From assembly GCA_018970205.1 (NCBI GenBank), contig JAGWWW010000011.1, positions 1-44,563 on the forward strand: a stretch of 44,563 nucleotides of DNA, written 5' to 3'. Under the pieces are notes generated by a model. The model ran no database searches. It was not told where the DNA came from and saw only the letters and a list, made by a program, of their open reading frames with translations. Shown here piece after piece: positions 1-8,997 of the stretch. A program made the position numbers and the translations under genes. Position 1 is the first letter of the stretch. Every line of letters begins with the position of its first letter. The stretch is from Actinomycetales bacterium (GTDB taxonomy: Bacteria > Actinomycetota > Actinomycetes > S36-B12 > UBA5976).

Positions 1-672
1 GGCTGGACCTGCCTGGTCGGCCCCAACGGCGCTGGCAAGACGACGCTCCTGCGCGTGCTGGTCGGCGCGCAGCCCTTCCACGGTGAGGTGCGCGTGGCCG
101 GCCGAGCACTCGACTCGCGCGGCTGGGCGACCAGTTCCTGCGCATTCGTTTCCCAGCGACCCGCGGCCCCGGCGGGCATGCGCGTCGAGGAATACATCGC
201 ACTCGGCCGGTTCCCCTCCCGCGACCGCCGACCCGGCTCGGACCGTGCGCTGCTGGACGGCACCCTCGACGCCCTGCACCTGACCTCGATGCGCAACCGA
301 CTGCTCACAAGCCTGTCCGGGGGCGAGCTGCAGCGCTGCGCCATCGGGCGAGCACTGGCGCAGCGGGCGCCAGTGCTGCTACTTGACGAGCCGACCAGCG
401 CCCTAGACCTGCACCGGCAGCCTGAGATCCTTGACATCATCGACCGGCAACGGCACGAGCACGGCACCACCATCGTCAGCACCATGCACGACATCACACT
501 CGCCGCGATGTATGCCAAAGATTTCGTGGTGATGGACCACGGCCGCGTGGTCGACGCCGGCGCCACGCACGAGGTCTGCGGGCGGGAGGCGCTCGCGCGC
601 GCGTTCAACCACAACATCGAGGTCGTTCCCGGCCCCGGCGGCACCCCGGTCGTCCTGCCCAAGCGGCGCTGA
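1..672 (+). CDS. ABC transporter ATP-binding protein, FecE/BtuD type (5' end missing)
   Basis: The reading frame is already open at base 1, so the N-terminus lies outside the window. The visible part has the nucleotide-binding domain motifs in order: Walker A (GPNGAGKTT, bases 19-45), the ABC signature (LSGGELQR, about 313-336), Walker B (LLLDEP, aspartate codon 385-387), D-loop (SALD) and switch histidine (MHD, codon 487-489). The subfamily resembles ATPases that power uptake of iron-siderophores, haem or cobalamin. This rests on overall pattern and on the short C-terminal tail after the H-loop (about 60 residues). The permease and binding-protein genes would be expected upstream, outside the window. 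The substrate cannot be read from this subunit. The stop is at 670-672, and the next gene starts 169 bases later with its own promoter. Confidence 0.9.
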   Translation, partial: GWTCLVGPNGAGKTTLLRVLVGAQPFHGEVRVAGRALDSRGWATSSCAFVSQRPAAPAGMRVEEYIALGRFPSRDRRPGSDRALLDGTLDALHLTSMRNRLLTSLSGGELQRCAIGRALAQRAPVLLLDEPTSALDLHRQPEILDIIDRQRHEHGTTIVSTMHDITLAAMYAKDFVVMDHGRVVDAGATHEVCGREALARAFNHNIEVVPGPGGTPVVLPKRR

Positions 673-828
673 CCTCCAGCAGGAAAGGCGTAGGCGCACG
701 CTGACGCCCCGGTCGCGGCGACGCGAATGTTCCGCGCACCAGCAAGGCGGCCCATGCGCCGGCTCTGGGCAGTCGCCGCGGCAGCCTGGACGTGCTGGAC
801 TCGAACCGCGGCCACCGCGACGTCGGCC

Positions 829-834
829 TAGGCT
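829..834 (+). promoter_or_regulatory. -10 element of a probable leaderless transcript
   Basis: TAGGCT lies 7 bases before the ATG at 842, and no Shine-Dalgarno is present. The same spacing recurs at several other genes in the window. Confidence 0.5.
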
Positions 835-841
835 CCGCCCC

Positions 842-1465
842 ATGACGATGCATGCGCAAATGTGGTTCGACCCTTCCTGCCCTTGGGCATGGATCACTTC
901 CCGGTGGCTGAAGGAGGTCGAGCAGGTCCGCGATGTTCACATCACCTACCGCGTGATGAGCCTTGCTGTGTTGAATGAGGGCCGCGACCTGCCGGAGCAA
1001 TACATCGAGCGCATGAAGCAGGCGTGGGGCCCGGTGCGCGTGTGCATCGCCGCGGAGCAGGCAGCCGGTCCTGAGGCAGTTGGTCGGCTCTACACCGAAC
1101 TCGGCCTTCGCATCCACAACGAGGGCCGCGGCATCGGGGACGCCACGGTGATTTCGGAGGCGCTGGCCGCCGCCGAGCTGCCCGCTGATCTCGCACTGGC
1201 GGCAGACTCCACCGACGTCGATGACGCGCTCAAGGCCAGCCACCTCGAAGGCATGACCCCGGTGGGCTTCGACGTCGGCACACCCATCATCCACGTACCC
1301 GGCGCCGCGGGCACGGACCCGATTGCGTTCTTCGGCCCTGTCATCACACCCATCCCCCGCGGCGAGGCAGCCGGCAGACTGTGGGACGGGGTACTGCTGT
1401 GCGCTGGCACGCCGGGCTTCTACGAGCTCAAGCGCGGCCGCGATGTGAGGCCAAGCTTCGAGTAG
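842..1465 (+). CDS. DsbA-fold oxidoreductase of the Rv2466c (mycothiol-dependent nitroreductase) family
   Basis: The 207-residue product matches the recognised mycobacterial Rv2466c pattern along its length: N-terminal WFDP-CPW-WITSRW, then [43 protein letters not shown] and IPRGE. The family has a thioredoxin/DsbA fold with a helical insertion. Rv2466c is a cytosolic mycothiol-dependent reductase linked to oxidative-stress defence and nitro-drug activation. The active site here is CPWA (Cys13, Ala16) rather than the CPWC of Rv2466c, so only the nucleophilic cysteine remains. A monothiol mechanism with mycothiol is the natural inference. ATG 842 is chosen because a TAGGCT box sits just before it; a second in-frame ATG lies two codons downstream. 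The gene appears to be monocistronic. Confidence 0.87.
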   Translation: MTMHAQMWFDPSCPWAWITSRWLKEVEQVRDVHITYRVMSLAVLNEGRDLPEQYIERMKQAWGPVRVCIAAEQAAGPEAVGRLYTELGLRIHNEGRGIGDATVISEALAAAELPADLALAADSTDVDDALKASHLEGMTPVGFDVGTPIIHVPGAAGTDPIAFFGPVITPIPRGEAAGRLWDGVLLCAGTPGFYELKRGRDVRPSFE

Positions 1466-1685
1466 GTGGCGTTCGCCCAAGGACACCACAGGGAAGTCAT
1501 CCGGGAACGCTTGCGCAGCCCGGAGGTGGGCTTTGTTGCCACCGTGGGCCACACCGACCTCGCATGTGCCGCGGCGGGCCCGGCCCCGGTCCCTTGGTGG
1601 GGCAGATTCGCGCCTCGGAGACGTCGCAGGTCCTCGATTCACCTCCGGATGAACTCCGCCCGGGCCTCTGACAGACTCCCCCACT

Positions 1686-4256
1686 ATGGCTACCTCGAAC
1701 ATCACCCGTGAAGAAGCCGCGGCCCGCGCGGCGCTGCTGACGGTCGACTCTTACGTCGTCGACCTCGACCTGACCACCGACAAGCCGGACAGCGACACGC
1801 ACTACTGGAGCACCACCACGGTGACCTTCAGCGCGACCGCCGGCGCGACGTCGTGGATCGACCTCATCGCCCAGCCCGGCGCCGTCACCGAAGCCGTGCT
1901 CAACGGCGAGACCCTCGATGCCGCCGCGCTGTACGACGGCTTCCGTCTGCAGCTGCCGAACCTGGCCGCCGAGAACACCCTCGTGGTCAAGGCGACCAAC
2001 GACTACAACACCACCGGCGTCGGCCTGCACCGCCTGGTCGACCCCGCCGACGGCGAGGTGTACCTCTACACGCAGTTCGAGGAGGCCGACGCGCGCCGCA
2101 TGTTCGCCTGCTTCGACCAGCCCGACCTGAAGGCGATCTACGAGTTCCGCATCACCGCCCCGGCGCACTGGCTCATCGTGTCCAACGCCCCCGCGCCCGC
2201 GCCGGTCGCCGCGCGCGAAGGCTTCGCGACCTGGAACTTCCCCGCCACGAAGAAGATGTCCACCTACATCACCGCCCTCATCGGCGGGCCTTACCACAAG
2301 GTCGAGGACTCGTACTCCGGTCAGTTCGGCACCATCCCGCTGGGCATCTTCTGCCGCAAGTCCATGGTGCAGTACCTCGAGGCCGACGACATTTTCCGCG
2401 ACACCAAGGACGGCTTCGCGTTCTTCGAGAAGACGTTCAACACCCCGTACCCGTTCGAGAAGTACGACCAGGTCGTGGTGCCGCAGTTCAACGCCGGCGC
2501 GATGGAGAACGCGGGTTGTGTGACGTTCAATGAGGACCTCACGATCTACCGCGGCAAGGTGCCCAAGACGATGTACATCTGGCGCACCCTTGTGATCCTG
2601 CACGAGATGGCGCACATGTGGTTCGGCAACCTCGTCACGATGAAGTGGTGGGACGACCTCTGGCTGAACGAGTCGTTCGCCGAGTACTCCTGCTACTACG
2701 CGATGAGCAAGGGCGACAAGTTCGACAAGGAGGCGTGGGTCGAGTTCAACGCCCTGCGCAAGACCTGGGGCTACACCGCCGACCAGTTGCCCAGCACCCA
2801 CCCGATCCAGGGCGACGTGGTCGACCTCGACTCGGTGCGCGCCAACTTCGACGGCATCTCCTACGCCAAGGGCGCCTCGACCCTGCGCCAGTTGGTCTCG
2901 TTCCTCGGCGAGGACGCTTTCAACACCGGCGTCGCGAACTACCTCCACAAGTTCGCTTGGGGCAACGCGCGCCTGGACGACCTGCTGGTTGAACTCGAGG
3001 CCGCTAGCGGCCGCGACCTGAAGGCCTGGACCAAGGACTGGCTGCAGACCCCGGGCGTGAACACGCTGCGCCCGGAGATCGTCACCGCTGACGGCACGTA
3101 CGAGTCGGTCACCGTCGTGCAGGAGCCGCCGCGCGACCCCGCCGGCCTTCCCGCCACATTGCGCAGCCACCGCATCGGCATCGGCCGCTACAGCCGCGAC
3201 GCCGAAGGCAACCTCGTGCAGGTCGGCTTCGACGAGGTCGACGTCGCCGGCGAGCGCACTGTCATCGACGTCCTCGCCGGCCAGCCCGTCGCGGACCTGC
3301 TGCTTCTCAACGACGGCGACTACACCTTCACCAAGATCCGCCTCGACGAGGCCTCCGCGGCCACTGCGACGACCTCACTGGGCAAGCTGGCCAACCCGCT
3401 GGCGCGCGCCCTCATCTGGAGCGCCTCGTGGGACATGACCCGCGACGCCGAGATGAGCATCGGCGACTACCTCACCCTGGCCGAGTCGACGCTGCCTTAT
3501 GAGAACAACGACAGTGCGATCGAGGCGGCCCTGCGCAACCTCGCAACCGGCATCGCCCTCTACAGCGCCCCGGCGAACCGGGACGGCTACCGCGACCGGT
3601 TCGTGGCGCTGCTGAAGTCGGGCATCGAGGCCACGACCCCGGGCTCGAGCGCGCAACTGCAGGTGCTGAAGGCGTACGCCGCCAACCTGCGCACGCCCGA
3701 GCAGGCCGCCTTCGTGCGCGATGTGCTCGACGGCAAGGTCACCCTCGAGGGCCTGCCGATGGACACCGAGTTGAAGTGGCACCTGCTCGGCGCGCTCGCC
3801 GCGCTCGGCCTGACCGACGACGCGGAGATCGACGCCTACCTCGCCAACGACCCGACCTCCAATGGCCAGGACAGTGCGCTCACCGTGCGCACCCGCCTGC
3901 CGCGCGCGGAGTCCAAGGCCGCCGCGTGGGAGGCTGTGTTCAACGATGAGAAGATCACGAACTCTGCCCTGCGCGCCTACGCCGCCGGCTTCTGGCACAT
4001 CGACCAGCTCGAGTTGAACCGCCCGTACATCGACAAGTACTTCGCCGAGATCGAGGACGCGTTCGCCAAGCGCGCCGAGTCGGTCGCGATGATGACGTCC
4101 GTCGCGATGTTCCCCTCGATCTACATCGAGCAGCCGACGCTGGACAAGGTGACCACCTTCGCCGGCCGCGAGTTGCACACCGCACTCAAGCGCTACACCG
4201 CGGAGAACAAGGACCGCCTCGAGCGGGCGCTGCGCTGCCAGGCCAAGGACGCCTGA
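1686..4256 (+). CDS. pepN: Aminopeptidase N, M1 family zinc metallopeptidase
   Basis: This 856-residue cytosolic peptidase removes N-terminal residues from peptides. The N-terminal beta domain (about 1-215) precedes the catalytic domain. That domain carries the exopeptidase motif GAMEN (271-275), the zinc motif HEMAH (His306, Glu307, His310) with the third ligand Glu329 in NESFAEY, and the catalytic tyrosine in SYAKGAS (Tyr393). A helical C-terminal ERAP1-like domain fills the rest. Length and order match the roughly 857-residue actinobacterial PepN. The start ATG has no clear Shine-Dalgarno, only a weak CAGACT box 8 bases upstream. A long hairpin terminator follows at 4278-4311, so transcription probably ends here. 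The large open frames on the opposite strand are codon-usage shadows. Confidence 0.97.
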   Translation: MATSNITREEAAARAALLTVDSYVVDLDLTTDKPDSDTHYWSTTTVTFSATAGATSWIDLIAQPGAVTEAVLNGETLDAAALYDGFRLQLPNLAAENTLVVKATNDYNTTGVGLHRLVDPADGEVYLYTQFEEADARRMFACFDQPDLKAIYEFRITAPAHWLIVSNAPAPAPVAAREGFATWNFPATKKMSTYITALIGGPYHKVEDSYSGQFGTIPLGIFCRKSMVQYLEADDIFRDTKDGFAFFEKTFNTPYPFEKYDQVVVPQFNAGAMENAGCVTFNEDLTIYRGKVPKTMYIWRTLVILHEMAHMWFGNLVTMKWWDDLWLNESFAEYSCYYAMSKGDKFDKEAWVEFNALRKTWGYTADQLPSTHPIQGDVVDLDSVRANFDGISYAKGASTLRQLVSFLGEDAFNTGVANYLHKFAWGNARLDDLLVELEAASGRDLKAWTKDWLQTPGVNTLRPEIVTADGTYESVTVVQEPPRDPAGLPATLRSHRIGIGRYSRDAEGNLVQVGFDEVDVAGERTVIDVLAGQPVADLLLLNDGDYTFTKIRLDEASAATATTSLGKLANPLARALIWSASWDMTRDAEMSIGDYLTLAESTLPYENNDSAIEAALRNLATGIALYSAPANRDGYRDRFVALLKSGIEATTPGSSAQLQVLKAYAANLRTPEQAAFVRDVLDGKVTLEGLPMDTELKWHLLGALAALGLTDDAEIDAYLANDPTSNGQDSALTVRTRLPRAESKAAAWEAVFNDEKITNSALRAYAAGFWHIDQLELNRPYIDKYFAEIEDAFAKRAESVAMMTSVAMFPSIYIEQPTLDKVTTFAGRELHTALKRYTAENKDRLERALRCQAKDA

Positions 4257-4277
4257 CGCGTACCCGACTCACGCCGT

Positions 4278-4311
4278 TGTGGGGTGGTTCCCGGTTGGGA
4301 GCCACCCCACA
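4278..4311 (+). terminator. Rho-independent-type terminator of pepN
   Basis: A 10-bp perfect stem (TGTGGGGTGG with CCACCCCACA) is extended by five more pairs, one of them G-T, around a GGTT loop. It begins 21 bases after the pepN stop and is followed by a short T-containing stretch. Confidence 0.8.
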
Positions 4312-4375
4312 GCCGTTTGTGACAAGGTGTGGGAGCCGATGGCCGCAGTGATCGAGAAGATCTCTAGCCGGCAAC

Positions 4376-4873
4376 CTAGGTTTGCGATTTGATTTGCTCG
4401 CTCAGTGCTTCTAGGGCAGGTAACGCTGCTTGGTCCTTGACCCGGTTGGCAGCTCGCTTTGAAGCGATGATGTCGTCCAAGGCGGCTATGGCAACAATCA
4501 AGCGATTTCCAAGGTCCACATGGTCTGCACCATCTGCCCAGTCAGCGTATGAGGCCTTCGGCCCTGCGGGTTGAAACACCAAATCCAAGTCGCCGAAATC
4601 AGTCGTAAGAGTGAGTGAAACCTGCATTTGATCAAGGAAGTCTGCGTTGATGCTCAGCGGCAGGACTTCGCTTCCAGTACGCAATTGCGCGTTGAGCCTG
4701 CGAAGCGCCCGGGCCAACTTTTCGAGGTTGCTGCGCTCTCGATCCGGTACTACATCGATATCAAAGGTCAACACTGTGGATCCGCGAACTGCAGCCGCGA
4801 ACCCTCCTATGACGACAAATTCGGTGCCTTCTTCAGCCAGGATGCGGCAGATCACTCGCGGATCGAACGTCAC
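4376..4873 (-). CDS. AbiEii-like nucleotidyltransferase, putative toxin of a two-gene module
   Basis: The 165-residue product has the nucleotidyltransferase core: VVIGGFAAAVRG, then TFDIDVV with the metal-binding aspartates, then a second acidic strand DLDLVF. It also has the C-terminal signature SKRAANR.KDQAALP seen in small bacterial nucleotidyltransferases annotated as AbiEii/DUF6036-like. Relatives act as toxins that modify tRNA or other nucleic acids, or are otherwise uncharacterised. The start is a GTG that overlaps the stop of the upstream 56-codon gene by four bases (GTGA), so translation is probably coupled. The G+C content is visibly lower than in the flanking genes, which suggests acquisition by transfer. 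Whether it is toxic, and to what, cannot be read from the sequence. Confidence 0.75.
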   Translation of the reverse strand: MTFDPRVICRILAEEGTEFVVIGGFAAAVRGSTVLTFDIDVVPDRERSNLEKLARALRRLNAQLRTGSEVLPLSINADFLDQMQVSLTLTTDFGDLDLVFQPAGPKASYADWADGADHVDLGNRLIVAIAALDDIIASKRAANRVKDQAALPALEALSEQIKSQT

Positions 4874-5040
4874 AACTTCTGCCGAAACGCTCGAAGGTTC
4901 TCAACTGCCGCAATCAACCAGTCGACACGCTCAGACGGAGACAGCACCAACTGAGCGCGTATCTGGCCCAAGTCGACGCCCTGGGCGTCCACTGCATCCT
5001 GCATGAGTGCGGTGACCTGTGCCGGAGTCAGGAACTTCAT
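4870..5040 (-). CDS. Small helical protein, putative antitoxin or partner of the nucleotidyltransferase
   Basis: This 56-residue protein starts MKFLTPAQV and contains LSPSERVDWLIAAVENLRAF. That pattern (LSP.ER..WL..A..NLR) recurs in short proteins encoded just upstream of small nucleotidyltransferases; this is recollection of family context, not a search result. It is predicted to be mostly helical and soluble. The ATG at 5038-5040 is preferred over an upstream in-frame start at 5151, because the extension is low quality and because TACACT sits 6 bases before this ATG. Its stop overlaps the GTG start of the downstream gene, which makes a two-gene unit. The antitoxin role is inferred from position and size only. 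Confidence 0.6.
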   Translation of the reverse strand: MKFLTPAQVTALMQDAVDAQGVDLGQIRAQLVLSPSERVDWLIAAVENLRAFRQKL

Positions 5041-5046
5041 GCCACA

Positions 5047-5052
5047 AGTGTA
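5047..5052 (-). promoter_or_regulatory. -10 element of the nucleotidyltransferase module
   Basis: TACACT on the minus strand lies 6 bases before the ATG at 5040. No Shine-Dalgarno is visible, which fits leaderless expression. Confidence 0.4.
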
Positions 5053-5158
5053 AGCGCGTAGACCAAAGGCAACCGGGGGTTGTGGACGCCCGGTGACGCT
5101 CGAAAGATGCGGGATTTGGCTTCCGTCAAACGTACATTTCGATGCGAGCAAGCGCCCC

Positions 5159-5398
5159 TCAGCGGATGACGATGTCTGTGCTCGGCCCGCGGCCGCTCTT
5201 GCGCTTGGGCACGAACGCGATGAAGTAGATGAGCCCGATGACCGCGGCCGGGACGCCGACGAACAGCCCGATGACCTGCAGCAGGCTCAGCGGCTCGCCG
5301 CGGTCCTCGCCGTCCCAGGTCGTGGCCGAGGCCGGTCCGACCGAGCCGAGCAGTGCGGAGCCGAGGACGACAGCGGTGGCGAGGAGACGGCGCGTCAT
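5159..5398 (-). CDS. Small membrane protein with signal sequence, unknown function
   Basis: The 79-residue product begins with a signal-like stretch (MTRRLLATAVVLGSALLGS, cleavage plausible after ASA near residue 25). A short acidic segment follows (DGEDRGEP), then one transmembrane helix (about 38-63), then a basic tail (PKRKSGRG) expected to be cytoplasmic. The start ATG overlaps the malQ stop by four bases (ATGA), so it is translationally coupled to malQ. I recognise no family. A longer frame extends upstream within malQ but reads antisense-style low-complexity sequence and is rejected. The coupling to a cytosolic glucanotransferase may only reflect operon membership. Confidence 0.65.
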   Translation of the reverse strand: MTRRLLATAVVLGSALLGSVGPASATTWDGEDRGEPLSLLQVIGLFVGVPAAVIGLIYFIAFVPKRKSGRGPSTDIVIR

Positions 5399-7644
5399 GC
5401 CCACACCGTACTGATGAGCGATGCCGCCCGCGCGCTGCCCTCGAGCTCCTCGAGCAAGAAGGCACGTCCATCCTCGTCGCACAACGGCACCCGCCAGTTC
5501 GGGTACTCCTGGTCGGTGCCGGGCTGGTTCTGCGCCCGCACATCCCCCACGAGGTCGACCAGCGCCACCCCGAGCATGCGCGAGGGGGTCGCGGCGAGGA
5601 ACCGGTGCATGGCCTCCACCCACTCGGTCTCGGTCGGGCGCCCCCAGTCGGCGGCGTGGAGGAAGCCGCGGTCGCGCAGCATCTGCTGCCAAGCGGCCCA
5701 GCCAGCGTCGAAGTCGGCCTGCTCGGCCTCACGCGGGCGCGTCAGCAACCCGAGTTCGGCACGGATGCGCACCGCCTCGCCGCGGATGTAGCCGCGCGTC
5801 GGCGGCAGGTCGTGCACGGTCACCGAGCCGAGCACGAAGTCGCGCCACGTCTCCGGCTGCCGCGGAGTGATGCCGTCGGTCTCGAACCATGCGATGTTCG
5901 TGCCGAGCAGCCCGCGCTCGCGCAGCACCCCCTGCACCCACGGCTCGAGCGTGCCGAGGTCCTCCCCGATGACCACCGCGCCGGCGCGTTGCGCCTCCAG
6001 AGCGAGGATGCCGAGCATCGCCTCGTGGTCGAAACGCACATACGTGCCGGCATACGGCGGCTGCCCGCTGGGGATCCACCACAGGCGGAAGAGGCCGAGG
6101 ATGTGGTCGATGCGCACGCCGCCGGCGTGCCGCAGGATGGTGCGGAGCATGTCGCGGAACGGCAGGAAGCCGGCATCGGCCAAGGCGTCCGGCCGCCACG
6201 GCGGCTGCGACCAGGTCTGGCCCATCTGGTTGAACGCGTCCGGCGGCGCTCCCACCTCGATGTTCTGAGCGAGCACGCCGGCCAGGGCCCACGCATCTGC
6301 GCCGTCGGGGTGCACGCCCACGGCGAGGTCGTGCACGATGCCGATACCCATGCCCGCATTGGCGGCCCGCCGCTGCGCCGCCCGCAACTGCTCGTCGATG
6401 CACCACTGCAACCAGCAGTGGTACCCGATGCGCGATGACAGCCGCTCCCGCGCAGCCTCAGCGTCGGCTGAACCCACCGGCGGCAGATCGATCGGGTAGT
6501 CGCTTGCCTGCGGGTTGACGGCCTTATCCGAGGTCCACCCCTGCGCGACGCGCTCCTCGACCATCGCGCACCAGAGCGCAAAATCCTCTAGGCCCTGGCC
6601 CTCTTCGGCCCGGAAAGCGGTGAACGCGGACGCATCGCCGGACTCGACGAAAGCAGCGTGTGCCGCTGTCAGGGCGGCATCCTTCGCCGCCCACACCTCG
6701 TCGCGGTCGAGCAGCTCCGCGCTGCTGTTCTTGGCACGCAGGGAGTCGATAGTGGGCTGTAGCGCGGCTTTTGTGCCCGCCGGCACCGATTCCCAGCCTG
6801 GGACAGATTCAACGCGCAGATAGAACGGGCTCGGGAATCGACGCGTGACGGGCAGGTAGGGCGAAGGCGCCAGAGGCTTCACCGGGGAGCCGGCGTGAAG
6901 CGGGTTGACCAGCACCCAGTCGGCACGGTTGCGACCCGCCCAATCGCACAGCAAACCCAAGTCGGCGAGGTCGCCCTGCGCCCAAGAGTCCTCGCTGCGC
7001 ATCGCGTAGACCTGCGTCATCGGGCCCCAGGAGCGACGCATCGAGCCGTCGTGGTTGCGCACCGCCGCCGGAACCGGCACCGCCGCGGGCACACACACCA
7101 ACGGGCTGGCCGCGAGCACCGCGCCGGAGTCGTCACGGACCTCGACCCGGTGCCACCCCAGCGGCAAGTCCCCGGACAATCGCACCCACTGCTCGTGAAT
7201 CTCGACGCCGTCGACGACTTGGGAGGCCTCGCCGCCGAGGTGCGCCAGCGCCCCGGTACTGCTGCCGTCTTCACGCACGACCACGGCCTCGAACGCAGCT
7301 CCACGGGGCAGGTGAACCCACATGTCTCTCTCGCCGTCGCCCCGGCGATCCTCGCGCGTGACATAGACCGGCGGGATGACGCGGCGCCACGACGCGAGCG
7401 CGCGGTCGGCCAGCACCGCGGAGATCTTGGCGTGGTCGAGGCTCCCATCGGCGGTCGTGACGTCGACCTGCAACGCGCGCAGTACCGACACCACGGTCGC
7501 CTCTGCGACGAACCTGAGTTCGCCGGTGGCGGCGTGGTAGTCGGTGGCCACACCGAATGAGGCGGCGAGCTCCGCGAGCTCGGGGGCCACGGGAGCGTCG
7601 GGGTACCGGATCGGGCTTTCCACGGGTGGAAACCTTAGAGCCAT
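5395..7644 (-). CDS. malQ: 4-alpha-glucanotransferase (amylomaltase, GH77)
   Basis: This 749-residue cytosolic enzyme transfers alpha-1,4-glucan segments between maltodextrins. The N-terminal third (about 1-200) contains the extra MalQ beta domains found in the long actinobacterial and enterobacterial form. The GH77 barrel follows, with WVLVNPLHA, SPYLPVTRRFPSPFYLRV, the nucleophile region VRIDHILGLFRLWW, the acid/base VIGEDLGTL, and the third acidic residue in TVHDLPPTRGY. The ATG at 7642-7644 is preceded by GGGAA at a workable spacing. Its stop overlaps the following small membrane-protein gene. With the GH13 alpha-glucosidase 3.5 kb away it indicates maltodextrin or glycogen catabolism. 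Confidence 0.96.
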   Translation of the reverse strand: MALRFPPVESPIRYPDAPVAPELAELAASFGVATDYHAATGELRFVAEATVVSVLRALQVDVTTADGSLDHAKISAVLADRALASWRRVIPPVYVTREDRRGDGERDMWVHLPRGAAFEAVVVREDGSSTGALAHLGGEASQVVDGVEIHEQWVRLSGDLPLGWHRVEVRDDSGAVLAASPLVCVPAAVPVPAAVRNHDGSMRRSWGPMTQVYAMRSEDSWAQGDLADLGLLCDWAGRNRADWVLVNPLHAGSPVKPLAPSPYLPVTRRFPSPFYLRVESVPGWESVPAGTKAALQPTIDSLRAKNSSAELLDRDEVWAAKDAALTAAHAAFVESGDASAFTAFRAEEGQGLEDFALWCAMVEERVAQGWTSDKAVNPQASDYPIDLPPVGSADAEAARERLSSRIGYHCWLQWCIDEQLRAAQRRAANAGMGIGIVHDLAVGVHPDGADAWALAGVLAQNIEVGAPPDAFNQMGQTWSQPPWRPDALADAGFLPFRDMLRTILRHAGGVRIDHILGLFRLWWIPSGQPPYAGTYVRFDHEAMLGILALEAQRAGAVVIGEDLGTLEPWVQGVLRERGLLGTNIAWFETDGITPRQPETWRDFVLGSVTVHDLPPTRGYIRGEAVRIRAELGLLTRPREAEQADFDAGWAAWQQMLRDRGFLHAADWGRPTETEWVEAMHRFLAATPSRMLGVALVDLVGDVRAQNQPGTDQEYPNWRVPLCDEDGRAFLLEELEGSARAASLISTVWA

Positions 7645-7720
7645 AGGCTGTTCCCATTCGACAAACCTGCGGCGCAGATAGCGGGGTTTTCCCTATGAGC
7701 CGCGGCGCCCGGAGGTGCCC

Positions 7721-8587
7721 GTGAAGCGCGACGACGTCATCCACTTCCTGCTCGGAACCCCGTTGGACCTCACGCTGCTGCTGCTCGGGGCCTGGCTCCT
7801 GCAACTGGTCCTCGGACGGGCCATCCGCCGGTTCGCCGCCACGGTCGCGAAAGTGCCGCACCTGAACCTGAAGAACGGGGTCAACCTCGAGGTCAGCGAC
7901 TCCGACCTCGACCGGCGCACCCAGCGCGCGGCCACGGTCAGCCACCTGCTGCGCAACATCGTGGCCACAGCCATCTGGGTCACCAGCAGCCTCATCGCCC
8001 TGGACATGATCGGGGTGGCCATCGGCCCGCTGCTCGCCAGCGCCGGCATCGCCGGCGTCGCCCTCGGCTTCGGCGCGCAGACGCTCGTGAAGGACTACCT
8101 CGCCGGCGTGTTCGTCGTGATTGAGAACCAGTTCGGCGTGGGCGACGTGGTGGACATCGACGGTGTGGTCGGCACCGTCACCGACGTCGGTCTGCGTGTG
8201 ACCCGCCTGCGCGGCATCGACGGGGCGACAGTGTGGCTGCGCAACGGCGAGATCTTGCGCGTGCGCAACCGCAGCCAGGGCTACAGCGTCGCGATCGTCG
8301 ACGTGCCCGTGGCATACGACACCGACATGAACCACGCGCAGCAGGTCGTGGAATCTGCGCTGCGCGCCTTCACCTACGCCGACGGGCTCATCGAGGAGCC
8401 GACCTTCGCCGGCATCGAGTCGGTCAGCGGCGAGGCCATCTTCCTGCGGGTCATCGCGCGCACCACCCCGCAGGCGCTGATGCCGGTGCAGCGCGAGCTG
8501 CGGCTCGCCCTGAAGCAAGCCTTCGACGCCGCCAGCATCGTCGTGCCGGCGCTGCCGGTTGTCCGCAAGCCCGAGCCGCCCCGATGA
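7721..8587 (+). CDS. Small-conductance mechanosensitive channel (MscS family)
   Basis: The product is about 288 residues. An N-terminal membrane helix (about 8-30) and a second hydrophobic segment (about 82-100) lead into the pore helix and beta domain: ASAGIAGVALGFGAQTLVKDYLAGVFVVIENQFGVGDVVDIDG, split here by the TM3 kink, then VGTVTDVGLRVTRLRG and VWLRNGEILRVRNRS. This is the classic MscS core, which releases solutes during hypo-osmotic shock. GTG 7721 is chosen because GGAGG lies 5 bases upstream; a GTG at 7715 would overlap that site. The gene overlaps the next one by four bases (ATGA), coupling the channel to the GlbO haemoglobin. The cytoplasmic C-terminal domain is the usual length. 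Confidence 0.93.
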   Translation: MKRDDVIHFLLGTPLDLTLLLLGAWLLQLVLGRAIRRFAATVAKVPHLNLKNGVNLEVSDSDLDRRTQRAATVSHLLRNIVATAIWVTSSLIALDMIGVAIGPLLASAGIAGVALGFGAQTLVKDYLAGVFVVIENQFGVGDVVDIDGVVGTVTDVGLRVTRLRGIDGATVWLRNGEILRVRNRSQGYSVAIVDVPVAYDTDMNHAQQVVESALRAFTYADGLIEEPTFAGIESVSGEAIFLRVIARTTPQALMPVQRELRLALKQAFDAASIVVPALPVVRKPEPPR

Positions 8588-8997
8588 CTCAGGTCGGCGG
8601 CCAGGAGCCGGCGTCGTACGACACCCTCGGCGGCGGGCCGTTCTTCGAGCACTTCACGCGCAGGTTCTACGAGGGCGTCGCCGCAGACCCGGTGCTCGCT
8701 GCGATGTACCCCGAGCATGACATGGCCGGCGCCGAACGCCGGCTGCGCATGTTCCTGGAGCAGTACTGGGGCGGCCCGACCACCTACAGCGACGAGCGCG
8801 GCCACCCGCGCCTTCGGATGCGGCACGCGCCGTTCGCCATCGATCCCGAGGCCCGGGACCGGTGGCTCGCCTGCGCGGCTTCAGCGTGGCAGCAGGCGTG
8901 CGACGCGCACGCTGTGGCAGCCGCTCCGGCCAAGGAGTTCTGGGACTACCTTCACTCAGCCGCGTTCGCGATGGTCAACACGCTGCCGCGGATGTAG
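8584..8997 (+). CDS. glbO: Group II truncated haemoglobin (GlbO/trHbO)
   Basis: The 137-residue haem protein binds O2 and is associated with the respiratory membrane or with peroxide and NO chemistry in mycobacteria. It matches GlbO closely: YD.LGG..FF, RFYEGVAADPVLAAMYPEHDMAGAERRLRMFLEQYWGG, then TYS.ERGHPRLRMRHAPF. The proximal histidine (F8) is in RMRHAPF, tyrosine B10 is in RFY, and tryptophan G8 is in RDRWLACAASAW; these are the group II hallmarks. The start ATG overlaps the MscS stop (ATGA), so the two genes are co-translated. An upstream in-frame extension through the MscS gene is a shadow. Confidence 0.96.
   Translation: MTQVGGQEPASYDTLGGGPFFEHFTRRFYEGVAADPVLAAMYPEHDMAGAERRLRMFLEQYWGGPTTYSDERGHPRLRMRHAPFAIDPEARDRWLACAASAWQQACDAHAVAAAPAKEFWDYLHSAAFAMVNTLPRM

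Noticed and set aside
605-3170. Long minus-strand open frames over the DsbA-type and pepN genes
   Set aside because: They have no recognisable domains and Arg/Val/Gly-rich composition. They follow from the high-G+C third-position bias of the true plus-strand genes.
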